From Rhodococcoides fascians A25f (GTDB lineage: Bacteria; Actinomycetota; Actinomycetes; Mycobacteriales; Mycobacteriaceae), in contig NZ_CP049744.1 in the NCBI RefSeq assembly GCF_000760935.2, forward strand, positions 5,115,501-5,179,500: a DNA stretch of 64,000 nucleotides, given 5' to 3'. Shown here in pieces: positions 16,694 to 24,784 of this stretch. The number at the start of each line of letters is the position of its first letter. Position 1 is the stretch's first letter. The position numbers and the translations under genes are program-made. The notes beneath the pieces were generated by a model. It did not search any database. It saw nothing but the letters and a program-made list of their open reading frames with translations, and was not told the DNA's origin.

Positions 16694-18151
16694 ATGTCTG
16701 CCTCTACCTCGGAATCCGTCCCACCTACCCCCATCCCCCCGAACGAACCCACACCGCCACCCGCATCAGGACTGACCAATGCGCTCGATCGCATCGGCTT
16801 CACCCGAGTGCAAGGTGCAGTGATCCTGCTGCTGATGGCCGGTCTGTTCTTCGACAGCCTGGAGCAGAACTCGACCGGCGCGATGGGACCGCTCATCAAG
16901 GAATCTCTCGGAATCGGTAACGCCCAATTGACACTCATCAACACAGCCACCGTGATCGGCGGTCTCGTGGGACGCCTCGTCGGCGGATACATCGCAGACC
17001 GCTGGGGTCGCCGAACTGCGTTGAGCCTCAACCTTCTCGTCTACACGCTCGGTGGCCTGATCAGCGCCGCGGCCGTGAGCTACGAAATGTTGCTCGCCAG
17101 CCGCTTCATCGTCGGCATCGGCCTCGGCGGCGAATTCACTGTCGGCTTGGCCATTCTCGCCGAACTCGTTGCAACCCGACACCGCGGCTCATTGCTGGCG
17201 ACGCTCAACATCTCGTCCGGCGGCATCGGCAATATCGCCTCCTTCGGCTTCTTCATGCTGGTACTCGGCCCGCTCGGTGGCATGCTCGGAGGCGACGACA
17301 CCTCGTGGCGCTGGACCTACGTCATCCTCGCGTTGCCGGCAGTACTGGTGGTCTTCTTCCGTCGCTATCTGCCCGAGTCTCCTCGGTTCCTGATGTCCAA
17401 GGGCAGGGTCGACGAGGCCAATCGCAGCCTGACTCGGCTGGCCAGCGGCTCCATCTCCGGTCTCCGAAACCCCGGACCGACAAAGCAATTCGTCACTGCC
17501 GAGGACATTCTGCCCAGCACCGAGAAGACGTCGTACGCCGAGGTCTTCAAGGGACAGAACTTGCGCCGCACAGCCGCCGTCGGAGCCGCGTCGTGGATGT
17601 CCTTCGGTGCTCAGGTCACGCTGCTGTTCCTGATGCCGATCCTGTTGGTCTCCCGCGGTTATTCCCTCACCGACTCACTGTTGTTCACGATGATCATGAA
17701 CATCGGCAGCCTGTTCGGTGCCTGTGCCGCATGCTATCTGGCCGGACGCGTCCGTCGACGCCCCACCGTCATGACCGCTGCGACTCTCGGTTGCATCTCC
17801 GCCATCGCCTTCGCAACCCTGGCGAACAGCGTTGCCACCATCTTGATCCTCGGCGCAATCTTCCAGTTCTTCACGATGATGCTCAACACGATGCTCTCGG
17901 TATGGACACCCGAACTGTTCCCCACGTCCATCCGCGGCATGGGCACCTCGGTGGTCAACGGAATCGGCAATGTCGCCGGAGCCGTCATGCCGTTCGCCGC
18001 ACTGTTCTTCTTCGATATCGCCGGTGTTGCTGGGGTCTTCATGATGATCGCCGGCATGTACGTCCTCCTCGTCGTCGCCGCGAAGTTCGGCCCGGAGACC
18101 TTCGGCCGATCGTTGGAGGCGGTGAACGAAAAGGATTTCGTAGCAGCGTAA
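16694..18151 (+). CDS. MFS transporter, sugar-porter/aromatic-acid type
   Basis: A 485-residue transporter with twelve hydrophobic segments. The loop 2-3 motif is DRWGRRTALSLN, the 4-5 region IVGIGLGGEFTVGLAILAELVATRHRG, and the 6-7 loop carries the PESPRFLMSKGR motif, all typical of the SP/AAHS group that imports sugars or aromatic and carboxylic acids with protons. GGAG eight bases before the ATG at 16694 sets the start. First gene of a three-gene operon under the GntR palindromes. The substrate is probably shared with the downstream binding-protein-like gene, but it cannot be named. Confidence 0.88.
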   Translation: MSASTSESVPPTPIPPNEPTPPPASGLTNALDRIGFTRVQGAVILLLMAGLFFDSLEQNSTGAMGPLIKESLGIGNAQLTLINTATVIGGLVGRLVGGYIADRWGRRTALSLNLLVYTLGGLISAAAVSYEMLLASRFIVGIGLGGEFTVGLAILAELVATRHRGSLLATLNISSGGIGNIASFGFFMLVLGPLGGMLGGDDTSWRWTYVILALPAVLVVFFRRYLPESPRFLMSKGRVDEANRSLTRLASGSISGLRNPGPTKQFVTAEDILPSTEKTSYAEVFKGQNLRRTAAVGAASWMSFGAQVTLLFLMPILLVSRGYSLTDSLLFTMIMNIGSLFGACAACYLAGRVRRRPTVMTAATLGCISAIAFATLANSVATILILGAIFQFFTMMLNTMLSVWTPELFPTSIRGMGTSVVNGIGNVAGAVMPFAALFFFDIAGVAGVFMMIAGMYVLLVVAAKFGPETFGRSLEAVNEKDFVAA

Positions 18152-18187
18152 TTCAGAGCCGTATCACGAAAGAAAGAAGAGAACACC

Positions 18188-19108
18188 ATGACCGACTTCC
18201 TGTCCATCTCCGCTACCGCGCACGGACTGAACTACCTTCCCGAGTACTACGCCGATCACGCAGGACTTTTCGCAGACAACGGCCTGTCCGTCCATGCGAA
18301 GGCATGCGATCCGTGGACCGGCGTGCTCGACGACCTCGCCAGCGGCGAAGCCGACATCGCTCTCGGCGGTCTGTGGGTCCCCGGAATGTACTGGGGCACA
18401 TCACGACAGCTCACCGTCTTTGCGCAGCTCAATCACCAGTTCCCCAAAGCCCTCGTCATGCGGGAACCGACACCGGATGGATTCGACTGGTCGATGCTGA
18501 CCGGAAAGACCGTGCTGGCTCCGGGAATCGGCGGTAGTGCACCGTACGCAATCACCGCAGGCATGATGCGCGAGAGTGGAGTCGACTCGTCTCGCACCAC
18601 CTTCTTGCGAGATTTGTCGACGCCGATGTTCGTCGAACTGTTCGAGGACGGCCTGGGCGATGCGATCATTCTCGACATCACGACCGCCCAGATCATGTCC
18701 GATCGCGGCACCGGGCACATCGTCGTCGAATACGCCGAGGTCGGTGGACTCGGACCGAACAGCGTGTACTACTGCCGCACAGACCGTTTCGAGGAACTCG
18801 AAGAGCGTCTGGTGAAGTTCGCGACGGGTCTCGACGCCGCTATGGCGACAGTCAAGGCCACCCCGGTGACCGAGCTGGAACCGCTGCTTGCCGAGCACTG
18901 GCCGAACATCGCAATGCCAACGCTCTCTGCGGCATGCACCAGAATTCAGCAGTCGCAAACCTGGGACACCGTCCGTATCGACGGCGATGCCAGTGACCGC
19001 TGGATGCGAATACTGCAGGAAGAAGGCATGGTTCGCTCGGCACCGGCGTTCGCAGACCTGGTCACTTCTCGCGTCGTCGACGCAGCCGAGCTCACGTCTG
19101 TCGGCTGA
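18188..19108 (+). CDS. NMT1/THI5-like substrate-binding-fold protein without signal peptide
   Basis: A 306-residue protein of the two-lobed NMT1/THI5/SsuA fold: HGLNYLPEYYADHAGLFADNGL, then DPWTGVLDDLASGEADIALGG, LTGKTVLAPGIGGSAPYA and a matching second lobe. No signal peptide or lipobox precedes it, so it should stay in the cytoplasm, unlike ABC-transporter binding proteins. No CCCFC motif of thiamine-pyrimidine synthase THI5 is present. It sits between an MFS permease and an ornithine-cyclodeaminase-like gene, and may be an enzyme or intracellular ligand carrier for the same substrate. The start has an AAAGAAGAG site. Confidence 0.78.
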   Translation: MTDFLSISATAHGLNYLPEYYADHAGLFADNGLSVHAKACDPWTGVLDDLASGEADIALGGLWVPGMYWGTSRQLTVFAQLNHQFPKALVMREPTPDGFDWSMLTGKTVLAPGIGGSAPYAITAGMMRESGVDSSRTTFLRDLSTPMFVELFEDGLGDAIILDITTAQIMSDRGTGHIVVEYAEVGGLGPNSVYYCRTDRFEELEERLVKFATGLDAAMATVKATPVTELEPLLAEHWPNIAMPTLSAACTRIQQSQTWDTVRIDGDASDRWMRILQEEGMVRSAPAFADLVTSRVVDAAELTSVG

Positions 19109-19110
19109 CC

Positions 19111-20094
19111 ATGACACTGGTACTGCGCCATTCGGAGATCTCGTCGCTGCTCGACCGCACGGCAGTGTTCGGTGCGGTGGAGCGCGCCTTGGCCGAGCTG
19201 TCCACGGGTAGCGCTCAGAATCCGGCTCCGCCGTCGATGGACGGGACCGAGGACGGTCGGATCATCCCTATGGTGGCGCAGTCCGGCACCGCTGAGCTTG
19301 CAGTGGTGAAGGTGTTGTCGGACCTGCCGGGGAACCGCGCACGCGGCCTTCCCCGGCAGCGCTCGACCATGTTGGTGACGTCGACTCGCACCGGCGAGTG
19401 CGTCGCAGTACTCGACGGCCGGGCGATCACGGCGATTCGTACGGCTGCCGCCAGTGCCGTGGCCACCGCGCACCTCGCACGTGCCGACAGTTCCGTCGTG
19501 GGCGTCGTCGGCGCCGGTAACTTGGCCGTCGAACACGTTCGTGCGCTACACGGCGTACGCGATCTCGAGAGCGTCGTCGTCTGGTCTCGATCCGCGGATA
19601 CCGTGGAACGGTTTCGTGACAGCATCGCGGACCTGGATCTGAAGATCGAACATGCCGTGTCGGTCGAAGATGTTGTGCGGCAATCCCATATCGTCTGCAC
19701 GCTCACCCCGTCGATCACTCCGATCCTGCTCGGCGCGTGGTTGAATGCGGGCACTCACCTCAATGTCGTCGGAGCCGCGCCGCGTCCGGGCGAACGCGAG
19801 GTCGACGGCGACGCCATGGCGCGGTCGAGGGTGGTGGTCGACAGCACTGCGACAGCGCTGTCCAAGTCCGGTGATGCGCTGCTGGCGATCGCCGAGGGTG
19901 CCGTCGACGAGAGGCACTTCGATACCGAACTCGGCGACGTCATCACCGGCCGGAAGACCGGACGATCGACCGACGCGGAGATCACGCTGTTCGACTCCAC
20001 CGGGATCGGACTCGAGGATCTTGCGGTCGCAGAATTGGTGATCCAGCGCGCCCGTGCCGCCGGAGTGGGAACCGAGATCGATCTGACGTCGTGA
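19111..20094 (+). CDS. Ornithine cyclodeaminase / mu-crystallin family protein
   Basis: A 327-residue NAD(P)-dependent enzyme. The N-terminal part has GRIIPMVAQSG and AVVKVLSDLPGN, which carry the substrate-binding Arg/Lys region, then MLVTSTRTGECVAVLDGRAITAIRTAAASAVAT, the family signature. The nucleotide loop is GVVGAGNLAVEHV, a slightly unusual GAGNLA in place of GxGxQA. The family includes ornithine cyclodeaminase, ketimine reductases and amino-acid dehydrogenases acting on imines or amino acids. It starts two bases after the previous stop, so it is coupled to the NMT1-like gene. Substrate unknown. Confidence 0.85.
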   Translation: MTLVLRHSEISSLLDRTAVFGAVERALAELSTGSAQNPAPPSMDGTEDGRIIPMVAQSGTAELAVVKVLSDLPGNRARGLPRQRSTMLVTSTRTGECVAVLDGRAITAIRTAAASAVATAHLARADSSVVGVVGAGNLAVEHVRALHGVRDLESVVVWSRSADTVERFRDSIADLDLKIEHAVSVEDVVRQSHIVCTLTPSITPILLGAWLNAGTHLNVVGAAPRPGEREVDGDAMARSRVVVDSTATALSKSGDALLAIAEGAVDERHFDTELGDVITGRKTGRSTDAEITLFDSTGIGLEDLAVAELVIQRARAAGVGTEIDLTS

Positions 20095-20103
20095 CCGCCT
20101 CCG

Positions 20104-20192
20104 CAAACGCGCGCGCGTTTGCTGAACGCGCGCAAGATCGCGTCCGATTCGGGCCTATTCCCCTCGCGTCTGACAAACGCGCGCGCGTTTGC
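20104..20192. repeat. Two copies of an 18-base CG-rich palindrome
   Basis: CAAACGCGCGCGCGTTTG occurs at 20104-20121 and again at 20175-20192; each copy is a perfect palindrome, with a partial third copy (AACGCGCGCAAG) at about 20125-20136. They lie in the gap between two convergent genes, where they could form strong hairpins acting as terminators, or they may be members of a dispersed REP-like family. Confidence 0.75.
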
Positions 20193-20200
20193 GAAAGACC

Positions 20201-20270
20201 CCACCCCGCACCCGCACCCCGCCGCACCACGCACCCCGCACCCCGCACCCCACCGGCCACGCACCCCGCC
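20201..20270. repeat. Low-complexity ACCCCGC tract
   Basis: About 70 bases built from imperfect repeats of ACCCCGC/CACCCCGC follow the second palindrome. No frame here is credible as a gene. Slippage is the likely origin. Confidence 0.7.
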
Positions 20271-20329
20271 TGCGGATGAATGCGACTCTGTTGCACTCTG
20301 ACCGACTGGCACCCACATTGATCCGGATC

Positions 20330-21556
20330 TCAGGCGCGCTTGGACAAGTACATTCGTTCGTCTGCGATTCGCAGCAGTTGGTCCGGGTCGGTGGTCGGTT
20401 CCCAACTCCATCCGACGCTCACCGATACCGGGATGTCTGCGCCGTCGATGTCGTAGGTACCGGCGAGGAGGCCGCGGACTCGGTCGGCGAGGCGTTCGAC
20501 TCCTTCGGCCGATCGGGCAGTGTGCAGCAGGGCGACGAATTCGTCTCCACCGATGCGGCAGGCCACATCGTCCGCGCGCACGTTGTCGAGGATGCGACGT
20601 CCGATGGCGGCGAGCACGCGATCGCCCACTGCGTGCCCGAATCTGTCGTTGATGGATTTGAACGCGTCGACGTCCACGAAGAGCATTCCGACCGGCCGAT
20701 CGATGGACTTGTCTCTGAGACTGTTCAGCTCGGTCATCAGTCGTCGACGATTTCCCAGCGAGGTGAGGTCGTCGATCAGCGCCTGTCGTTCGAGTCTTGC
20801 TTCGGCGGCCTTGCGTGCGGTGATGTCCTGGATCTGCGCGATGATCACGTCGCCGGATTCGTCGTCGCGCACCACGGTCGCGTTGCGCTGCACCCAGATG
20901 GTGGCACCGTCCTTGCGGATGTACCGCTTCTCCGACGCCACGTTCGTCAGAGTCCCGTCGGCCAGTCCCTTCAGATGTTCGTCGGCGAGGGGGATGTCGT
21001 CGGGATGGGTGATGTCACGAAAAGTTTTGTGCTGCAGTTCTTCTGCGGTGTAGCCGAGTAGTTCGCACAGAGCTTTGTTCACCTGGAGCCATCGTCCGTC
21101 GCGGGTCATCACAGCTTTGCCGATCGGGGCGTTCTCCATCGTGATTCGAAACAGTCGTATCGCGCGATCGCGCTCCCGTTCGATCTCGGCGCGGGCGCTG
21201 ACGTCGACGACCAACGCGGTGAATCCGACGACGGTGCCGTCGACGATGTCGGGGACGTAGGTGGCCTGCGTGACGCGCACAGCGCCGTTGACGTCGATGA
21301 GCGTCCGGTCGAACTGCTGCTGTTCACCGCCGAGCGCAGCGGTGATGTACGGCAAGTTCAGTTGATACAGCGCCTCCCCGAGCAGTTCACTGATGTGCTT
21401 ACCGACCAGAACCGACGGCTCGATGCCGAAGTAGTCCGCATACACCTTGTTGGCAAAGACGTTGTGAAGGCCGGAGTCCCAATAGCCGATCATCGACGGC
21501 AACTGATCGACGGCGCGGCGCATCACCTCGTTCGATGAATTACGCATGACGGTCAT
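20330..21556 (-). CDS. PAS-PAS-GGDEF diguanylate cyclase
   Basis: A ~408-residue signalling protein. The first PAS domain spans about 10-120 (SMIGYWDSGLHNVFANKVYADYFG), the second with its PAC motif about 130-250 (NAPIGKAVMTRDGRW, then IQDITARK), and the GGDEF domain fills the rest. The active site is RIGGDEFVALL and the feedback I-site RADD lies exactly five residues before it, so it should make c-di-GMP with product inhibition. No membrane segment. Three in-frame ATGs (21568, 21556, 21547) compete; GAGGTGG favours 21556. It diverges from the MFS gene. Confidence 0.88.
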   Translation of the reverse strand: MTVMRNSSNEVMRRAVDQLPSMIGYWDSGLHNVFANKVYADYFGIEPSVLVGKHISELLGEALYQLNLPYITAALGGEQQQFDRTLIDVNGAVRVTQATYVPDIVDGTVVGFTALVVDVSARAEIERERDRAIRLFRITMENAPIGKAVMTRDGRWLQVNKALCELLGYTAEELQHKTFRDITHPDDIPLADEHLKGLADGTLTNVASEKRYIRKDGATIWVQRNATVVRDDESGDVIIAQIQDITARKAAEARLERQALIDDLTSLGNRRRLMTELNSLRDKSIDRPVGMLFVDVDAFKSINDRFGHAVGDRVLAAIGRRILDNVRADDVACRIGGDEFVALLHTARSAEGVERLADRVRGLLAGTYDIDGADIPVSVSVGWSWEPTTDPDQLLRIADERMYLSKRA

Positions 21557-21639
21557 GACCCACCTCATTTGCGACGCCGACCTCGCAACGGTACCGAAAG
21601 TATTCGCACTTGGCCTGTAAGAAGCACGCATCAACTCAC

Positions 21640-21666
21640 ATGCGTGCGCAAGTGCGCACATATGTG
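21640..21666. promoter_or_regulatory. Putative operator of the MFS-ArsR-CopC operon
   Basis: GTGCGCA (21644-21650), two bases, then TGCGCAC (21653-21659) form a perfect inverted repeat, overlapping the palindrome CACATATGTG (21657-21666). The site lies just before the MFS start and within the gap to the divergent GGDEF gene. The ArsR-type regulator encoded downstream is the obvious candidate to bind here. Confidence 0.55.
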
Positions 21667-21678
21667 TACGTTGGACCC

Positions 21679-22884
21679 ATGCTTCTCGCCAACCTCGCAT
21701 TCCGACGCCTCTTCACGGCGCAGGTCGTCGCGCTGATCGGCACTGGGCTGCTGACGGTGGCCCTGGGCCTACTCGCCTACGACATCGCCGGCAGCTCCGC
21801 CGGAGCGGTCCTCGGCACCGCACTGGCGATCAAGATGATCGCGTATGTCTTTGTCGCACCTATTGTTTCGTCGTTGACGAACGCGCTCCCCCGCAAGCTC
21901 GTACTCGTCACCGCGGATGCCGTGCGGGCACTCACCGCGGTGGCATTGCCCTTCATCGATCAGGTGTGGCAGATCTACGTCCTGATCTTCGTTCTGCAGG
22001 CGGCGTCGGCGACCTTCACGCCCACCTTCCAAGCGGTCATCCCTGCGGTCGTTCCGGACACACACCAGTACACCCGCGCATTGACGCTGTCCCGTCTCGC
22101 TTACGACCTCGAATCCCTGGTGAGCCCGTTGATCGCGGCCGCACTGTTGACGGTGATCAGCTTTCACACCCTGTTCGCCGGGACGGCACTGGGCTTTGTC
22201 GTCTCCGCGGTGATGGTGATCGGGACTCGTCTGCCGAAGTACGTTGCGGCCGAACGCAGCAGGCCGACCGACGGAATCAGGACGTTCACGAAAAGCCATG
22301 AGCTGCAGGGCTTGATGGCATTGAACACGGTGGTTGCCGCAGCCACGGCGCTGGTGACCGTCAACTCCGTGGTCTACGTTCGCGATCTGTTCGGAGGTGG
22401 AAGCAGCTCACTGGCCATCGCGCTCGGTTTCTACGGTGCCGGCTCGATGGTCGCAGCACTGTGCATCCCGCGAGCCCTCGGATCTACTAGCGACCACCGC
22501 CTCATGCTGACCGGTGCCGCAGTAGCCGTCGCGGGAACCGCCGCGGCAACGGCAGTCTCGACCCTGAGCGGAGGGCCGGCGGCCTGGATTGCTCTCGCCA
22601 CCACATGGTCGATATTGGGCATCGGAACCTCGATGATCAACACGCCGTCGGCGAGAATTCTGCGTCGTGAATCCGACGAGAGAACTCGAACGTCGATCTT
22701 CACCGCGCAGTTCTCGCTGTCTCATGCGGCGTTTCTGATCACGTATCCGGTCGCAGGCTGGGTGGGGGCACAATTCGGACAGTTCACCGCGGCGGCAGTG
22801 CTCACCGGCTTGGCTACACTTGCGGGACTGTCCGCAGCACGCCTGTGGAGTCGCTCCCGTGATCCGGTCGTCGTCTCCGCGTAG
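21679..22884 (+). CDS. MFS efflux transporter
   Basis: A 401-residue permease of the short MFS type (FRRLFTAQVVALIGTGLLTVALGLLAYDIAG at the start, then LVLVTADAVRALTAVALPF). About eleven to twelve hydrophobic segments. The pattern fits drug or metabolite exporters related to the enterobactin-exporter group. An ATG at 21640 gives a longer version that would lie in the operator, so 21679 is preferred. It is followed after 14 bases by an ArsR gene and then CopC, which suggests induction by metal or a related stress. Confidence 0.82.
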   Translation: MLLANLAFRRLFTAQVVALIGTGLLTVALGLLAYDIAGSSAGAVLGTALAIKMIAYVFVAPIVSSLTNALPRKLVLVTADAVRALTAVALPFIDQVWQIYVLIFVLQAASATFTPTFQAVIPAVVPDTHQYTRALTLSRLAYDLESLVSPLIAAALLTVISFHTLFAGTALGFVVSAVMVIGTRLPKYVAAERSRPTDGIRTFTKSHELQGLMALNTVVAAATALVTVNSVVYVRDLFGGGSSSLAIALGFYGAGSMVAALCIPRALGSTSDHRLMLTGAAVAVAGTAAATAVSTLSGGPAAWIALATTWSILGIGTSMINTPSARILRRESDERTRTSIFTAQFSLSHAAFLITYPVAGWVGAQFGQFTAAAVLTGLATLAGLSAARLWSRSRDPVVVSA

Positions 22885-22898
22885 GGAGAAGACGTTCG

Positions 22899-23255
22899 AT
22901 GCCACCGAAGAAGGAACCGCGCATCAGTCTCGACCATGCCGTCCAACCCGACTCCGCCCGCCTGGCGACTGCCAGTGACACCTTTCGAATGCTGTCCGAT
23001 CCCACTCGACTCCACATCCTCTGGCTGCTCGATCGCGGTCCCGCGGACGTCAGCGCACTCACCACAGCCACCGGAACCTCGCGTACCGCCGTCAGCCAGC
23101 ATCTGGCCAAACTCCGATTCACCGGACTCGTCGAGACCCGACGCGAGGGCCGCAACGTCATCTACCGCTTGGCCGACGGCCACCTCGCCCGTCTCGTGCG
23201 GGAGGGCCTCAATTTCGCCGACCACAAGGTAACCGGCGAACCTCCACACGAATAG
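22899..23255 (+). CDS. ArsR-family regulator
   Basis: A 118-residue winged-helix regulator: FRMLSDPTRLHILWLLDRGPADVSAL, then the recognition helix GTSRTAVSQHLAKLRFTGLV and wing RREGRNVIYRLADGHL. The classic ELCVCDL metal box of ArsR/SmtB is absent, replaced by PADVSALT, so the sensed signal may not be a thiol-ligated metal. Histidines near the C-terminus (DGHLARL, DHKVTGEPPHE) could form an alternative site. It lies within the MFS-CopC operon and probably controls it through the repeats at 21640-21666. Confidence 0.9.
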   Translation: MPPKKEPRISLDHAVQPDSARLATASDTFRMLSDPTRLHILWLLDRGPADVSALTTATGTSRTAVSQHLAKLRFTGLVETRREGRNVIYRLADGHLARLVREGLNFADHKVTGEPPHE

Positions 23256-23269
23256 CAAGGAAGCACTCG

Positions 23270-23818
23270 ATGAAACGCCTGGCCGTTATTGCAGCCACTG
23301 TTCTCGCCGCGACGGCGCTGTCGATCGCTCCCGCGTCCGCGCACGCAGCTCTCCAGTCGAGCAATCCTGCCGAGAACGCCGCGCTCGACGCCGCGCCGGA
23401 CGAGGTGACCTTGACGTTCAATCAGGCGGTGCAGTCGAACTTCGCCACCGTCACCGTCATCGCGCCCGACGGGATCGATTGGGCAGCATCGGATCCCGCT
23501 GTCGACGGCAGCACGGTGACGGTCGATCTCGACGGCCTCGGCTCGGCAGGCGAGTACACCATCGGCTATCGAGTGGTCTCGGCCGACGGGCATCCGATCA
23601 CCGGCAGTGTCCCGTTCCAGCTCACCCAGGCATCCCCGGCGGCGACAACACCGCCGACCACGAACCTCGACTTCACCAACGAGGCCGCACAGGCCGCACC
23701 TCAGGACACCGAGGTGGTCGAGGACAACAGCGGCTTCCCGATCTGGATCGTTGCGGTCGTCGTCGTCGCGGTCGGTGCATCGGGTGTCCTGTTCGCACTA
23801 CGTAAGCGCACCCCGTGA
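23270..23818 (+). CDS. CopC/YobA-type copper-resistance domain protein
   Basis: A 182-residue exported protein. The signal peptide ends at SAHA, leaving HAAL at the mature N-terminus, the His that binds Cu(II) in CopC. The domain follows with LQSSNPAENAALDAAPDEVTLTF and closes with GYRVVSADGHPITGSVPF, whose DGHP supplies the second His. A Thr/Pro linker and one C-terminal helix (PIWIVAVVVVAVGASGVLFALRK) anchor it outside the cell. The companion CopD permease is absent here. Third gene of the MFS-ArsR operon. Confidence 0.88.
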   Translation: MKRLAVIAATVLAATALSIAPASAHAALQSSNPAENAALDAAPDEVTLTFNQAVQSNFATVTVIAPDGIDWAASDPAVDGSTVTVDLDGLGSAGEYTIGYRVVSADGHPITGSVPFQLTQASPAATTPPTTNLDFTNEAAQAAPQDTEVVEDNSGFPIWIVAVVVVAVGASGVLFALRKRTP

Positions 23819-23840
23819 CGATCCACGAAAACCTTTGGTG

Positions 23841-23960
23841 TCAGGGTCGACCGGCCTGGCTGGAAACACCGAGATAGCCGTCGAGCTCGGCGCGCAATTC
23901 GTCCGCGGTGCTCGTGGCGCTTCCGATGGCAACCGGTGCGCGTCCGGGGACTTCGAGCAC
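23841..23960 (-). pseudogene. Possible remnant of a lost gene
   Basis: A 39-codon leftward frame beginning VLEVPGRAPVAIGSATST and ending ADELRAELDGYL plus a few residues reads like the last part of a larger actinobacterial protein, with a stop just upstream in frame. No start region of such a gene is present. It occupies the otherwise empty 220-base gap between copC and the TetR gene. The evidence is composition and phrase-like sequence only. Confidence 0.3.
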
Positions 23961-24040
23961 GACGGTCGGTCATGGTGCCAGCGTAGGAGCGGTGCCGAGG
24001 CATTGCACTCCCGGCCAGTGCGGACGTGAGAACATGCAGC

Positions 24041-24784
24041 ATGAGCGACGGTGGGTCACGCCCCAAGTCCGATGGCCGTAAGCGGCGTTGGGAACAGCAC
24101 AACACCGATCGTCGACGCCATATCATCGCGGCCGCCATGACGGTGCTGGCCCGCGATATCGCACCCGGTGAACGGCTCACCACCGCTCAGATTTCCGCGG
24201 AGGCCGGGGTCCATCGCACCGGGCTCTACCGTCATTTTCGAGATCGCACCGACCTGGACACCGCCATTCAGCGGGCCATCTGCGACCAGTTGACGGCCGC
24301 CCTGGTTACCTCGTTCGAGTTGACCGGCACCCCACGCGATGTGGTTCATCGCACGGTGAGCACCTACGTGCGATGGGTTGCCGAACATCCCGCGTGGACG
24401 CGTTTCGTCGAACAGGATGTCAGCGCCGACTCGCCCACTCCCCTCGAAGAAACCAATGCGATGCTGGCCGAGCAGCTGGAAGCGAGCGTTGCCGCGTTCC
24501 TCGCGATCGTGCACGCGGACCTGACCGCCGACGACTGGTCGCTGGTACGGCCGTGGGTGGCAGGACTGGTCTCCGGGTGCATGGGCGCGGTACGCAGTTG
24601 GAGCGGGCAGACCGAATCACGCACCGGCCTGGACCATTTCGCCACGTTCCTGGCCGACACCATCTGGCTCCAGGTCAAGGGACTCGGTGCCTCCCGCGGC
24701 ATCGCCATTCCCCAGGTCCCTCTCGAAACCGTCCCTCTCGACACCGCCCGAGAAGCTCAGCCGAACGACGGCTCACTGCGGTAG
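24041..24784 (+). CDS. TetR-family regulator
   Basis: A 247-residue regulator. After a basic tail the helix-turn-helix reads LTTAQISAEAGVHRTGLYRHFRDRTDLDTAI, a clear TetR DNA-binding unit. The C-terminal domain is long and helical, with TRFVEQDVS and WSLVRPWVAGLVSGCMGAVRSW. Its last 28 bases overlap the 3' end of the convergent oxygenase gene. It may control that gene, but no operator was pinned down. Confidence 0.88.
   Translation: MSDGGSRPKSDGRKRRWEQHNTDRRRHIIAAAMTVLARDIAPGERLTTAQISAEAGVHRTGLYRHFRDRTDLDTAIQRAICDQLTAALVTSFELTGTPRDVVHRTVSTYVRWVAEHPAWTRFVEQDVSADSPTPLEETNAMLAEQLEASVAAFLAIVHADLTADDWSLVRPWVAGLVSGCMGAVRSWSGQTESRTGLDHFATFLADTIWLQVKGLGASRGIAIPQVPLETVPLDTAREAQPNDGSLR

Noticed and set aside
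20189..21061. 290-codon rightward frame across the repeat region
   Set aside because: Begins in the ACCCCGC tract and is antisense to the GGDEF gene.
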